Shown: positions 1 through 8,613, counted from the first letter of the stretch. The stretch: 38,104 nucleotides of DNA from Comamonadaceae bacterium (GCA_947475685.1 CANJNC010000034.1:1-38104), one strand, 5' to 3'. Notes: generated by a model from the sequence alone, not told the origin. Made by a program: numbers and translations.

Positions 1-276
1 TCAATGTTCGAAAAATGGGAGTCGCGCCAAGCATCTATCCATCGGACTCTTTTAAGAAGAGTGGCTCACGCCTTGGGATTCGAAATCCCCCTTTTAGTTG
101 GTTTTGTGCTGTTATTTTCTTGGTGGTTTAACATAGGTTACGTGCAAGCGATTTTGATGGACCTGGCACTATTTTTATTCTTTTTGGTTTTTACATTTCT
201 ATACACATGGGGCTTTGATCTGATGTTTGGTCAACCCAATGTACACGTGAGGGAAAAAGGCGAAGAGGCCCATTGA
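1..276 (+). CDS. PACE family proton-coupled drug/polyamine antiporter, C-terminal part (5' end outside window)
   Basis: The visible 91 codons match the second half of PACE transporters (AceI type), inner-membrane proteins that export cationic biocides such as chlorhexidine and short diamines. PACE proteins have two tandem bacterial-transmembrane-pair domains, about 150 residues in all. Here one is seen: an FEKWE linker, then RTLLRRVAHALGFE, two hydrophobic helices and the closing FLYTWGFD signature, ending with a short charged tail. The reading frame is open to base 1 (tca precedes the first ATG at 4), and the segment before RTLL resembles the inter-domain linker rather than an N-terminus. 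The gene therefore very likely begins upstream and is cut by the window edge. It is unrelated in function to the Bug genes that follow and is convergent with the next gene. Confidence 0.8.
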   Translation, partial: SMFEKWESRQASIHRTLLRRVAHALGFEIPLLVGFVLLFSWWFNIGYVQAILMDLALFLFFLVFTFLYTWGFDLMFGQPNVHVREKGEEAH

Positions 277-277
277 T

Positions 278-308
278 AAAAGTTAACCAAACTTAAATTT
301 TAACTTTT
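278..308. terminator. AT-rich inverted repeat between convergent genes, weak terminator candidate
   Basis: AAAAGTTAA at 278-286 is repeated inverted as TTAACTTTT at 300-308, with a 13-base loop. It lies just after the PACE stop codon and before the convergent Bug gene end. The stem has no G/C-rich core, so folding would be weak. It could act in both directions. The rest of the gap to 400 is A/T-rich with nothing else recognised. Confidence 0.3.
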
Positions 309-400
309 AAAGTTCTTCAATTTCAATACACAAGTAAAAACACGTTTAGATTTAAGCTTATTTTGATATGCTTTTTTCTTTGAAATTAAAAACCAAAAAA

Positions 401-1369
401 TTACTCCGCTTTTACACCTGACTCGCGAACAAGTTGACCCCAACGCAGCTCTTCATTTTTTAAGAAATTGGTAAATTCAGAGCGGGTGGTGATCACAGGC
501 TCAAAGGACTGAGCTTTGATAACTTTGTCCACAAAATTGGGCTCACTCAAAATTTTTACGATATCGGCATGAATTTTGTCCAATACGGCTTCAGGCGTGC
601 CCGCTGTTGCGGCCATTCCAAACCAAACGTTGGCCAAATAGCCTGGAACGCCGGCTTCTGAAATCGTCGGGAGGTCTGGTCTAAGGGACAAGCGTTTGCC
701 TGTCGCCGTCGCTAAAATTTTGAGTTTTCCAGCTTTTTCGAGTTGATCAAAAACACTCAACGTCACCATCAGCATGGACAACTGACCACCAATCATGTCC
801 GTCACAGCAGCGGCAGATCCTTTGTATGGAATGTGCAAAATATCTATATTGGCCATGCGCTTTAATTGTTCGGAAATGACATTTGGATACGATCCACTTC
901 CAAAAGAGGCATAGCTTAATTTACCAGGATTGGATTTTGCATAGGCAATGAATTCTTTTAAATTATTGACAGGCACTGCGTTGCTGATTGCCAAAACAGG
1001 GGCCAATTGCACGACCTGAGCAATAGGCGCTAAATCAACCAAAGGTCGATAAGGCATTCTTGTGTATAAGTGCTGATTGATGACAAATGTCGCCGTATCA
1101 GAAAACAAAAGCGTATAACCATCTGCAGCAGCTTTGGCCACCAAATCCGCACCAATCATGGTTGCAGCACCGGGGTGATTTTCAACCACCACGCTGTGCC
1201 CCCAGGTTTTAGACAATTGTTGCGCCAAGCTCCTGGCAACAGAATCGGTCCCTCCTCCAGTCGTATAGGGAACGACCATTCGAACCGATTTATTGGGCCA
1301 AGACTGGGAAAAAGCCAAAGCAGACGAAAAGAACAGTATAAAAACGGCAAACTTTATCAAAGATTTCAT
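401..1369 (-). CDS. Bug/TctC family periplasmic substrate-binding receptor (1)
   Basis: This 322-residue protein is of normal length for the tripartite tricarboxylate receptor (Bug) family, which binds carboxylates in the periplasm for TctAB-type permeases or signalling. It has an N-terminal signal peptide (MKSLIKFAVF start, cleavage near residues 21-23), the beta1 loop VVPYTTGGGTD at about 32-42, the ADGYTLLFS segment near 82-90, HIPYKGSAA in the middle and the usual RWGQLVRESGV ending. A Gly-Gly-Gly loop replaces the more common proline-glycine pair. It lies 54 bases downstream of the racemase-fold gene on the same strand and is probably co-transcribed. The ligand cannot be told from sequence. 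No TctA or TctB is nearby. Confidence 0.93.
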   Translation of the reverse strand: MKSLIKFAVFILFFSSALAFSQSWPNKSVRMVVPYTTGGGTDSVARSLAQQLSKTWGHSVVVENHPGAATMIGADLVAKAAADGYTLLFSDTATFVINQHLYTRMPYRPLVDLAPIAQVVQLAPVLAISNAVPVNNLKEFIAYAKSNPGKLSYASFGSGSYPNVISEQLKRMANIDILHIPYKGSAAAVTDMIGGQLSMLMVTLSVFDQLEKAGKLKILATATGKRLSLRPDLPTISEAGVPGYLANVWFGMAATAGTPEAVLDKIHADIVKILSEPNFVDKVIKAQSFEPVITTRSEFTNFLKNEELRWGQLVRESGVKAE

Positions 1370-1423
1370 ATCAAACTTTCAAGTTCCTATATTTCTGGCA
1401 AGAAGCCAACGCGCTTTACAATT

Positions 1424-2230
1424 TCAAGAGTTCAGAAAACGACTCAATCCATAAAAATCCATCAAGGATCTGACCCTTTGAATTGAGGGTTGAGCTTGTG
1501 ACCACCCTCGACGACAAGGACTCAAGCCTGTCATGTTCTTTAGATCCACCATCAACTCTGTCGTCTTGAGCGTCACTGCCAATGAGTCCATGATCGGTGT
1601 ATCATCGATTCGAAATACGCCCTCACTGGCTAAAATCAAGCTCAGTGGAATCTCTCCCAAAATAATGACATCGGCACCTTGAGCAATCATTTTTCTTGCG
1701 GCAACTTTAAACAGATCAATCAATGGACCAGGATGGTCAAAGCCTTTGAGAACGTCTGCAAAGCCAAAACCCACAGGTTGAACACCGACTGAAAACGCAG
1801 AAAGACCCATCGAATCGATTTGTTGGCGATAGCGCTCTGCCATTAAATCAATGAAGAGCAGCATTCCAAATTTCTGCCCATAGCTTCCAGCCAACTTAAA
1901 GCAACTCTCCCCACTACCGACCACTGGAATATCCAAGATCGATCGGATCTCAGTCAACAAGGGATCGGGCATGGTGCACATGGCGAATGCATCAAAGCCC
2001 GTGTCTTGGGCATTCAAAGCATGCGCCATCCATTGCATAGAGTGCAAATTGAACAAGGCGCGGTGCCGAATGTCTCCCCCCGGATAATTGGCATCATAAC
2101 TACCCTTTGCCATGCCGTGCAAGACCACTTCTGTGTCCGCTCGAACCACCCGCTTGATGTGATCGGTCATTCTTTTTGAATAATCTGGCAAATCCTCCAA
2201 AACAGTTAAACTTTGATGATAAATTCTCAT
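1424..2230 (-). CDS. Asp/Glu/hydantoin racemase-fold protein with one canonical cysteine replaced (A)
   Basis: This 268-residue protein belongs to the aspartate/glutamate/hydantoin racemase superfamily (cytoplasmic, cofactor-independent), which includes maleate isomerase and arylmalonate decarboxylase. The first catalytic-cysteine position is kept (FAMCTMPDP, C85). The second, normally a Gly-Cys motif in the C-terminal lobe, reads ILGEIP, so a glutamate (E193) stands where the cysteine should be. A two-cysteine racemase mechanism therefore looks unlikely; an isomerase, decarboxylase or lyase-like role is possible. The gene is followed by Bug gene (1), and a homologue at 26402-27238 is also paired with a Bug gene. 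Start ATG at 2230 follows AAAGG. Substrate unknown. Confidence 0.85.
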   Translation of the reverse strand: MRIYHQSLTVLEDLPDYSKRMTDHIKRVVRADTEVVLHGMAKGSYDANYPGGDIRHRALFNLHSMQWMAHALNAQDTGFDAFAMCTMPDPLLTEIRSILDIPVVGSGESCFKLAGSYGQKFGMLLFIDLMAERYRQQIDSMGLSAFSVGVQPVGFGFADVLKGFDHPGPLIDLFKVAARKMIAQGADVIILGEIPLSLILASEGVFRIDDTPIMDSLAVTLKTTELMVDLKNMTGLSPCRRGWSQAQPSIQRVRSLMDFYGLSRFLNS

Positions 2231-2302
2231 AAAACCTTTTACGTCGCATAGTTAAACCATTGAACCCGATTTCAGGGTCTCCCTGCCCTCCATCACCCAT
2301 AG

Positions 2303-2339
2303 AAAAATGCAGTCTCTCACCTTGCAATGATGCATTTTT
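2303..2339. promoter_or_regulatory. Inverted repeat in divergent intergenic region (operator or attenuator candidate)
   Basis: AAAAATGCA at 2303-2311 is repeated inverted as TGCATTTTT at 2331-2339, inside the 219-base gap between the divergent racemase-fold and flavin-monooxygenase genes. Arm centres are 28 bases apart. The T run after the right arm (and after the left arm on the other strand) also makes it look like a bidirectional terminator or leader attenuator. The core ATGCA/TGCAT recurs at 16151-16189. Confidence 0.35.
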
Positions 2340-2449
2340 TCCCTCCAAAGTCAATCGAGTTTTCACCCTAACATCCAGCTAGAAACACACCTTAAAATTG
2401 AAATGTTTTGCTCCTTTAAGATTTATTTGTAAAGATTGGACCGAACCTC

Positions 2450-4222
2450 ATGAACTCAGGCGACAACCAAAATGTCCATGCAGTCGTTAAAGCGTGGTTG
2501 AGCCAACTCAACATCGCTTGCCAAAATCCCTCCAAGCAAGGTTTGATCAATTTGTTTGAAGAGGACTCGCACTGGCGTGAGGTTATCGCGTTGACGTGGA
2601 CACTTTCGACCACCAGTGGCCGAGAACGAATCGCCCAAAATTTGGCGCAAAGTATCCCCAAAATGCAGGCAAAGAACTTTTGCATAGACCCACTTCGCCA
2701 GGCTCCACGTGTCATTGAGAGAGCAGGTGAGAGAGTCATTGAAGCCATTTTGGCTTTTGAGACAAAAATCGGGCTTGGTGCAGCCTTGGTGCGTTTGAAA
2801 TATGCACATGATGGAGACCACCCTACTCACGCGTGGACATTTCACACGACCTTGGAGAGCCTGTATGGACATGACGAACGAACGATCAAGGCAAATAGAG
2901 CAGATCCCGTCTTTAACCGCGATTTCAATGGCCCCAATTGGCTAGATCGAAGAACTCAAGCCCAACGCTTTGAGGACCGAGAACCGAGCGTTTTAATCGT
3001 AGGCGGAGGTCACGCGGGTCTCTCCGTAGCCGCCAGACTGGTTCAACTCGGCGTAGACTGTTTGGTCATTGACAAATTCAAGCGCATTGGTGACAACTGG
3101 CGCTTGAGATACCAAGGCTTGATGCTGCACAACCAAGTGCATAGCAACCACCTGCCCTACATGCCATACCCCTCAACTTGGCAAGCTTACCTGCCCAAAG
3201 ACCGCATTGCCAACTGGTTGGAGATGTATGTAGATTGCATGGATATTGCCTTTTGGACGGAAACTTCATTCCAAGGTGCGAGTTTTGACTCCTCTAGCCA
3301 AACATGGAAGGCCAAACTGCAACTCAATAATGGCCAAATTCGGACCCTACAACCCAAACACATCATCATGGCAACAAGCGTGAGTGGGACTCCTCATATT
3401 CCGCCTATTCCAACACTGGATCAATTCAAAGGCCAGGTTGTTCACTCAAGCAAGTTCACAGAAGGTACCCAATGGAACAAGAGGCCAATTTTAATAGTCG
3501 GAACTGGAACAAGTGCACATGACATCGCTCAAGATTTACATGGCCATGGCGCCCAGGTGAGCATGCTCCAGAGGAATTCAACTTTGGTCGTTAATGTAGA
3601 ACCCAGCGCACAGCTCTATGATGGTTTGTACTTGGGCGAAGGCCCCTCGCTAGAAGATCGAGACTTGATCAACACCTCCATGTCAATGAAATTGATGTTG
3701 GCCACTCACAAGCGCTTGACCGATCAAGCCAAAACCCATGACCGACCCATCCTAGATGCATTGGCAAAAGTCGGTTTTAAACTCAATGACGGCATTGACG
3801 GCACAGGATGGCCCTTTTTATTTAGAACTCGGGGCGGAGGATATTACTTCAACGTCGGGTGCTCTGATCTGATCGCCAAGGGAGAGATCAAAATTCTCCA
3901 AAACTCAGACCTTGAATCATTCCATGAAAATGGAGTGAAAATGAAAGATGGTCGCGTTCTTGATTTTGACGCAGTCGTTCTGGCAACGGGTTACAAAACA
4001 CAATCAGAAATCCTCCCCACTTTATTTGGTGAGGAAGTGGCCCAAAAGGTTGGGGAAGTTTGGGGGTTTGATGCGCAGAAACAAGAACTAAAAAATATGT
4101 GGTCCAGAACAGCTCAACCCGGCTTATGGTTCACCGGTGGAGCTTTCTCTCAGTGCCGTGCGTATTCAAAATACCTGGCACTTCAAATCAAGGCCACTGA
4201 GTTGGGTTTGATGGAGCATTGA
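2450..4222 (+). CDS. Flavin-containing monooxygenase with N-terminal NTF2-like domain
   Basis: A 590-residue NAD(P)H/FAD-dependent monooxygenase of the FMO/Baeyer-Villiger superfamily. Residues 1 to about 145 resemble an NTF2/SnoaL-like domain. The FAD-binding Rossmann motif GGGHAG is at 185-190. FKGQVVHSSKF (326-336) is an imperfect match to the FxGxxxHxxxW fingerprint, and the NADPH-binding GTGTSA motif is at 351-356. LATGYKTQ follows in the C-terminal part. It would oxygenate an unknown ketone, aldehyde or heteroatom-containing substrate in the cytoplasm. It heads a plus-strand unit with a cyclase-family hydrolase, an FAH hydrolase and Bug (2), suggesting oxygenation followed by ester/ring hydrolysis and C-C bond cleavage. 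The ribosome-binding site is weak (GGA nine bases before the ATG). Confidence 0.85.
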   Translation: MNSGDNQNVHAVVKAWLSQLNIACQNPSKQGLINLFEEDSHWREVIALTWTLSTTSGRERIAQNLAQSIPKMQAKNFCIDPLRQAPRVIERAGERVIEAILAFETKIGLGAALVRLKYAHDGDHPTHAWTFHTTLESLYGHDERTIKANRADPVFNRDFNGPNWLDRRTQAQRFEDREPSVLIVGGGHAGLSVAARLVQLGVDCLVIDKFKRIGDNWRLRYQGLMLHNQVHSNHLPYMPYPSTWQAYLPKDRIANWLEMYVDCMDIAFWTETSFQGASFDSSSQTWKAKLQLNNGQIRTLQPKHIIMATSVSGTPHIPPIPTLDQFKGQVVHSSKFTEGTQWNKRPILIVGTGTSAHDIAQDLHGHGAQVSMLQRNSTLVVNVEPSAQLYDGLYLGEGPSLEDRDLINTSMSMKLMLATHKRLTDQAKTHDRPILDALAKVGFKLNDGIDGTGWPFLFRTRGGGYYFNVGCSDLIAKGEIKILQNSDLESFHENGVKMKDGRVLDFDAVVLATGYKTQSEILPTLFGEEVAQKVGEVWGFDAQKQELKNMWSRTAQPGLWFTGGAFSQCRAYSKYLALQIKATELGLMEH

Positions 4223-4297
4223 TATCGTTTTGTTTGGGGTGAGTGGTTGGCCAATGGTTTGAGCGACTTTTAATTTTTAATTTAAGTGAAAAATATC

Positions 4298-5074
4298 ATG
4301 ACTAGAAAATTTGTGGATCTGTCTGTACCCATTGAGAATGCAGTCAAGTCTGACCCCCCAGGCCTGGAGCCCAGCATCGAGTATCGGGACCATAAGTCGA
4401 CTGCACCCTTGGTCGCAGCCCGTTACCAAGACTTAAAGCCCGAGGAGCTCTTGGATGGGGAAGGTTATGCCATCGAGTTTCTCAAACTCAATACCCACAA
4501 CGGCACCCATGTAGACGCACCCTGGCACTTTGCATCGACCATGGACCACGGTAAAAAAGCCGCAACCATAGATGAAATTCCGCTCGATTGGTTTTATGGT
4601 CCGGGCGTCAAGCTTGATTTTCGTCACTTCCCTGATGGGTATGTGGTGAGCGGCCAGGATGTGGAGACGGAGCTCAAAAGAATTGGCCATGTCCTTAAGC
4701 CCTACGACATCGTCATGGTCAACACATCGGCTGGCAAGCGCTTTGGGGATCCAGACTATGTGGAAGCCGGATGTGGCATGGGTCGTGAAGCCACCATGTA
4801 TCTCACTTCAAGAGGCGTGAGACTGACAGGTACAGACTGCTGGTCTTGGGATGCACACTTTAAACACATGGCTAAAACATACGCCGAGGTCAAAGATGTT
4901 GCAGTGATTTGGGAGGGGCATAAATCCAGTCGAGACATTGGCTATTGTCACATCGAAAAAATGCATAATTTAGAAGTCCTTCCCGCACATGGCTTTACCA
5001 TTTCTTGCTTTCCAGTCAAAATCAAAGGTGGTTCAGCAGGCTGGGCTCGAGCAGTGGCCATCTTTGAGGAATAA
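4298..5074 (+). CDS. Cyclase family metal-dependent hydrolase (kynurenine formamidase-like)
   Basis: Member of the cyclase/KynB family (Pfam Cyclase), metal-dependent amidases and lactone hydrolases such as arylformamidase and isatin hydrolase. The signature HNGTHVDAPWH (residues 67-77 from the chosen start) supplies the metal-binding H67, H71, D73 and H77. From the ATG at 4298 the protein is 258 residues and begins MTRKFVDLSVP, typical for the family. A GTG at 4286 in the same frame would add four residues; neither start has a clear Shine-Dalgarno. It lies 75 bases after the monooxygenase and 3 bases before the FAH gene, so it is part of that operon. It may open a lactone or formamide produced by the monooxygenase. 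Substrate unknown. Confidence 0.88.
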   Translation: MTRKFVDLSVPIENAVKSDPPGLEPSIEYRDHKSTAPLVAARYQDLKPEELLDGEGYAIEFLKLNTHNGTHVDAPWHFASTMDHGKKAATIDEIPLDWFYGPGVKLDFRHFPDGYVVSGQDVETELKRIGHVLKPYDIVMVNTSAGKRFGDPDYVEAGCGMGREATMYLTSRGVRLTGTDCWSWDAHFKHMAKTYAEVKDVAVIWEGHKSSRDIGYCHIEKMHNLEVLPAHGFTISCFPVKIKGGSAGWARAVAIFEE

Positions 5075-5077
5075 GCC

Positions 5078-6025
5078 ATGAAACTCTGCACATTCGTTCA
5101 TCCCTTGGGGCATCAAGCCATTGGTGCAGTGAATGCACAAGATCAAAGCATCTTGGATTTAGACCTCGCCTACCATCTTCAGCACCAAGCCCACTTGCCA
5201 GCCTTCACGTCCATGCTGTCATTGATCAACTCTGGCAAGGATGGACTCGACGCCGCAAAAAGCTTGGTCAAGGCATGGAACACCCAGGCCGTGCTCTCTC
5301 TTCATGGGCTTGCAATTTTGTCTCCACTGCCAAGACCAGAACAAATCAGAGATTGCTTGGTCTTTGAACAGCATTTGCTCAATGCCATGAAGACCTGGGA
5401 GCTTTTGACCAAACGTCCATCGGTGCCTGTGTCGCCATTGTGGTATCAGCGACCCACTTGGTACAAGGGCAATCGCTTTAGCGTAGTCGGTCATGAATGT
5501 GAGGTTCAATGGCCACCTTATTCTGAGCTCATGGATTTCGAGTTGGAGTTGGCCTGTGTCATTGGTAAAAGGGGGCGTGATATTTCTGAAAACCAGGCAC
5601 TCTCTCATATTTTTGGTTTTACCATCTTCAATGATTTTTCTGCCAGAGACACTCAGATGGATGAACGCCCATTGGGCATGGGCCCCATGAAGGGAAAGGA
5701 TTTTGACACCGGCAATGTGCTCGGGCCTTGGATTGTCACCACAGACGAAATCGGGGACCCTCAAAACTTGGAGATGCAGGTAAAAATCAATGGCGAGCGT
5801 TGGGGTGGAGGCAACTCTAAAGACATGCACCATTCTTTCGCAAAAATACTGTCCTTCATCTCTGTATCTGAAACCCTTCATCCTGGTGAGGTGATTGCAT
5901 CTGGGACCGTACCCACTGGCTGCGGATTGGAATTAAATCGGTTTTTAAAACCCAACGACGTGGTTGAGCTTGAAGTCGAAAAAATTGGAATACTGAGAAA
6001 TAAAATTGTTCGGCCAAAGGTCTGA
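5078..6025 (+). CDS. Fumarylacetoacetate hydrolase (FAH) family protein
   Basis: A 315-residue FAH-superfamily enzyme, typically a Mg/Mn-dependent hydrolase or decarboxylase that cleaves C-C bonds in acylpyruvates. The conserved metal ligands are visible as FELEL (E155, E157) and FNDFSARD (D186), followed by the family lysine segment GPMKGKDF near 202-209 and the SGTVPTGCG loop near 275-283. An extra N-terminal domain of about 100 residues precedes the catalytic core. A GAGGA ribosome-binding site lies seven bases before the ATG, overlapping the end of the cyclase gene, so translation is probably coupled. Acylpyruvate, 2-keto-acid or beta-diketone cleavage is plausible. It is longer than typical single-domain fumarylpyruvate hydrolases. 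Confidence 0.9.
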   Translation: MKLCTFVHPLGHQAIGAVNAQDQSILDLDLAYHLQHQAHLPAFTSMLSLINSGKDGLDAAKSLVKAWNTQAVLSLHGLAILSPLPRPEQIRDCLVFEQHLLNAMKTWELLTKRPSVPVSPLWYQRPTWYKGNRFSVVGHECEVQWPPYSELMDFELELACVIGKRGRDISENQALSHIFGFTIFNDFSARDTQMDERPLGMGPMKGKDFDTGNVLGPWIVTTDEIGDPQNLEMQVKINGERWGGGNSKDMHHSFAKILSFISVSETLHPGEVIASGTVPTGCGLELNRFLKPNDVVELEVEKIGILRNKIVRPKV

Positions 6026-6119
6026 ACAAAAGAACGTTTAAACGCCCTAGAATGAAGAGAATCACCCTGCCCTCTCTTTCTAGCTCATTGGCCCCTCTAA
6101 CTTCAATACGGTAATCAAT

Positions 6120-7106
6120 ATGTTTAGACTCCTCCACCTCAAGTGCGTTGCCTCATCTGCTTTTTGGGTCTTGTCTATTTTGTTGCAGCCTGCACCTGCA
6201 GTGGCCGATTACCCAGACCGCCCCATTCGACTCATCGTCCCCTTTCCTCCGGGCGCAGGAACCGACACAACAGCACGGCTATTGGCAAACGCGCTTTCCA
6301 CTCAAATCAAGCAAACGATTGTTGTCGAAAACAAAGCAGGTGGTGGTGGCTCGATTGGAGCTCAAGCCGTGGTAGACGCGCCAGCAGATGGATACACCCT
6401 TTTCTTTGCCACCACGGGTACCTTGGTTTTCAATCCTCATTTGTACTCCAAACTCAAATACAACCCCCTCTCAGACTTCACGTCAATTGCTGGCGTCGCC
6501 TCCTTTCCCAACGTCTTGGTGGTCAGTCCCACGCTTCCAGTCAAGTCTGTGGCTGAGTTCATCGCTCTCGCAAAATCAAAACCCAGTCAATTGACCTATG
6601 GGTCTTCAGGCACAGGCAGTTCAAGTCACTTGGCAGTCATCCTCTTTGAGTCTCTGACCGAGACAAGCTATACCCATGTCCCCTACAAGGGCACCACACC
6701 AGCGTTGACAGATTTGCTAGGCGGTCGAATTGATTTCATGATTGACAACATCACCACCCACGCTGGCTTGGCCAAACAAGGTAAAGTCGTGGCGCTTGGT
6801 TTATCAGGTACAAGTCTTTCAAACATGCTGCCTGGTGTTTTGCCTTTGAGCAAACTTGGCGTTCCTGGCTATGATATGGTTTTATGGTATGCGATCATGG
6901 GCCCTGTTGGACTCAGCCCCGACAGCGTCAACTTTTTGAGCGATAGCATCAAAATGATTGTCAACCAAACCAAATTCAAAGCCGCACTTGAAGTTTTGGG
7001 CAATGACAGCATGTACATGCCGCCCAAAGAATTGGATGGTTTTATCAAACTAGAGCATCGAAAATGGGGTGAAATTGTCAAGCGTTCTGGCGTCAAACCT
7101 GAATAG
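6120..7106 (+). CDS. Bug/TctC family periplasmic substrate-binding receptor (2)
   Basis: A 328-residue Bug receptor. The signal peptide is residues 1-29 (AVA before DYPDRP), followed by RLIVPFPPGAGTDTTARL (about 37-54), ENKAGGGGSIGAQ near 70-82, PADGYTLFF, HVPYKGT and the ending KWGEIVKRSGVKPE. All family landmarks are intact. It is the last gene of the monooxygenase-cyclase-FAH unit, 94 bases after the FAH gene, and ends 26 bases before the convergent end of the Liv operon. It probably captures the substrate or a precursor handled by that operon; the ligand is not predictable. Confidence 0.94.
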   Translation: MFRLLHLKCVASSAFWVLSILLQPAPAVADYPDRPIRLIVPFPPGAGTDTTARLLANALSTQIKQTIVVENKAGGGGSIGAQAVVDAPADGYTLFFATTGTLVFNPHLYSKLKYNPLSDFTSIAGVASFPNVLVVSPTLPVKSVAEFIALAKSKPSQLTYGSSGTGSSSHLAVILFESLTETSYTHVPYKGTTPALTDLLGGRIDFMIDNITTHAGLAKQGKVVALGLSGTSLSNMLPGVLPLSKLGVPGYDMVLWYAIMGPVGLSPDSVNFLSDSIKMIVNQTKFKAALEVLGNDSMYMPPKELDGFIKLEHRKWGEIVKRSGVKPE

Positions 7107-7132
7107 GTAAACACTTATTCTCAGAGCACGAC

Positions 7133-7816
7133 TTAGAACAAGTGCCACAGACTCTTTTGTTCTCGCAATTGATCACTGCGATCGTCAAAAATGACGCGAC
7201 CTTGCTTGACCACGATCGCTCTGTCCACATGATCCAATGTGGCTTGTACATTTTGTTCAACGATCAACAAGGTGGTCCCTAGAGCCTTACTCGACAAATT
7301 GATCGCCTCTAACATATCGCGAACAATGATTGGAGCAAGTCCAGTGGTAGGCTCATCAAGCAACAACAATTTAGGTTTGCCCATCATGGCCATTCCCAGA
7401 GCCAGCATTTGTTGTTGACCCCCACTCAAAGCGCCGCCACGCTGATCTTGACGCTCTTTGAGTATGGGGAAAAGTCGGTAGACCTCGCTGACATGGGTTG
7501 GATCGTGCATGAGCCCTGCGATGCTCAAGTTTTGAGCAACACTCAGCTCCTTAAAAATATTGTGCCCTTGGGGAACAAAACCGATACCTCTGCGAACATT
7601 CAACTCCACCCTGGAGGTATTCACAGACTCACCTTGCCAATGCACCAAACCGTTCATGGGTTTGAGCTCGCCAACACAACACTTTAGCAATGACGTTTTT
7701 CCAGCTCCGTTGTGCCCAAAGACACCTACTCGTTCACCTTCTTTTATTGATAAACTGATATCGTGTAATATTTGAAGCTTGCCATAGGAGGCGTTCAGAT
7801 GCTCAATTTTCAACAT
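7133..7816 (-). CDS. livF: Branched-chain amino acid-type ABC transporter ATP-binding protein LivF
   Basis: A 227-residue ATPase of the LivF type that powers an inner-membrane HAAT importer. Walker A GHNGAGKT is at 34-41, the LSGGQQQ signature at 130-136 and Walker B LLLLDEP at 150-156. The short length and the IVEQNVQATLDHVDRA segment are typical of LivF. It is the last gene of the minus-strand operon and its start overlaps the end of LivG by 7 bases. Given the hydantoinase and amidase genes in the same operon, the cargo is more likely an amide, ureide or cyclic imide than a branched-chain amino acid, but this is inference. Confidence 0.93.
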   Translation of the reverse strand: MLKIEHLNASYGKLQILHDISLSIKEGERVGVFGHNGAGKTSLLKCCVGELKPMNGLVHWQGESVNTSRVELNVRRGIGFVPQGHNIFKELSVAQNLSIAGLMHDPTHVSEVYRLFPILKERQDQRGGALSGGQQQMLALGMAMMGKPKLLLLDEPTTGLAPIIVRDMLEAINLSSKALGTTLLIVEQNVQATLDHVDRAIVVKQGRVIFDDRSDQLREQKSLWHLF

Positions 7817-8613
7817 GATGGATCTGTATCCTTCATCAGATCGGGATCATTTTTTTGACCGCCAAAATAAAGCGCTTCAAGCGTTTTACTTGCCAGCAAA
7901 TCATCCACACTTCCTCGCTCAAGCAACTTGCCCGAGAACATAAACACTGCAGAATTGCACAAATCCTTGACAAAGGAGATGTTGTGCTCGACGACACAAA
8001 TGGCTCGTCCTCGCTTGGCCTCTTGCCTCACAATATCCTTGATGGTTTCATAGGACTGGCCTTCCACCCCTGCCATGGGCTCGTCAAGCAACAAGCAAGG
8101 ACCGTCGTTCATCAAAGCCCGGGCCAAACCAATGAGCTTTTGCTGTCCAAAAGTCAAATCAGAGATCGGCGAATTGCTCAAACTTGCAAGGCCCATTCGG
8201 GCCAAAATATTCAGGGCGTCCTTCTCTTTTTCTGCTAGCAGGCTCTTGACTTTACCAGACTGGAAAAACAACGCCCTCAAATTTTCAGCCTCGTAATAAC
8301 GACTTGCGACAACCAAATTATTCAAAACCGTCATGGAAGGGAAAAGCCTCATGTGCTGCCACGTGCGACTGATTCCACTTTGCGCCCTTTTCACTATAGA
8401 GAGGCCCTGCAAGGAGTGCCCCTTGAGTGTGATCGCACCAGAATCGATTGGATAGATACCTGAGATCAGATTGAAAAGGGAGGATTTTCCTGCTCCGTTG
8501 GGACCAATCAGTCCCAAAATCTCTCCTGCATGGATCTCCAAATCAATGTGATCAGCCACCACAATACCGCCAAAGCGTTTGCACAATCTCTCTATTTTTA
8601 AAATCGGCATCAT
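7810..8613 (-). CDS. livG: Branched-chain amino acid-type ABC transporter ATP-binding protein LivG
   Basis: A 267-residue ATPase of the LivG type, partner of LivF. Walker A GPNGAGKS is at 37-44, a variant signature LTFGQQK at 153-159 as is usual in this subfamily, and Walker B CLLLDEP at 173-179. LivG is longer than LivF because of the inserted segment around residues 105-135. Its ATG overlaps the LivM stop (ATGA, 4 bases), indicating translational coupling. A second in-frame ATG directly follows the first. Confidence 0.93.
   Translation of the reverse strand: MMPILKIERLCKRFGGIVVADHIDLEIHAGEILGLIGPNGAGKSSLFNLISGIYPIDSGAITLKGHSLQGLSIVKRAQSGISRTWQHMRLFPSMTVLNNLVVASRYYEAENLRALFFQSGKVKSLLAEKEKDALNILARMGLASLSNSPISDLTFGQQKLIGLARALMNDGPCLLLDEPMAGVEGQSYETIKDIVRQEAKRGRAICVVEHNISFVKDLCNSAVFMFSGKLLERGSVDDLLASKTLEALYFGGQKNDPDLMKDTDPSC

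Noticed and set aside
72..86. tRNA T-loop-like string GGATTCGAAATCC
   Set aside because: It lies within the PACE coding frame and no acceptor, D or anticodon arms surround it.
5219..5881. Minus-strand open frame of 220 codons opposite the FAH gene
   Set aside because: It lies fully antisense to a gene with clear family motifs, has no recognisable domain and no ribosome-binding site; it is a by-product of the FAH codon pattern.
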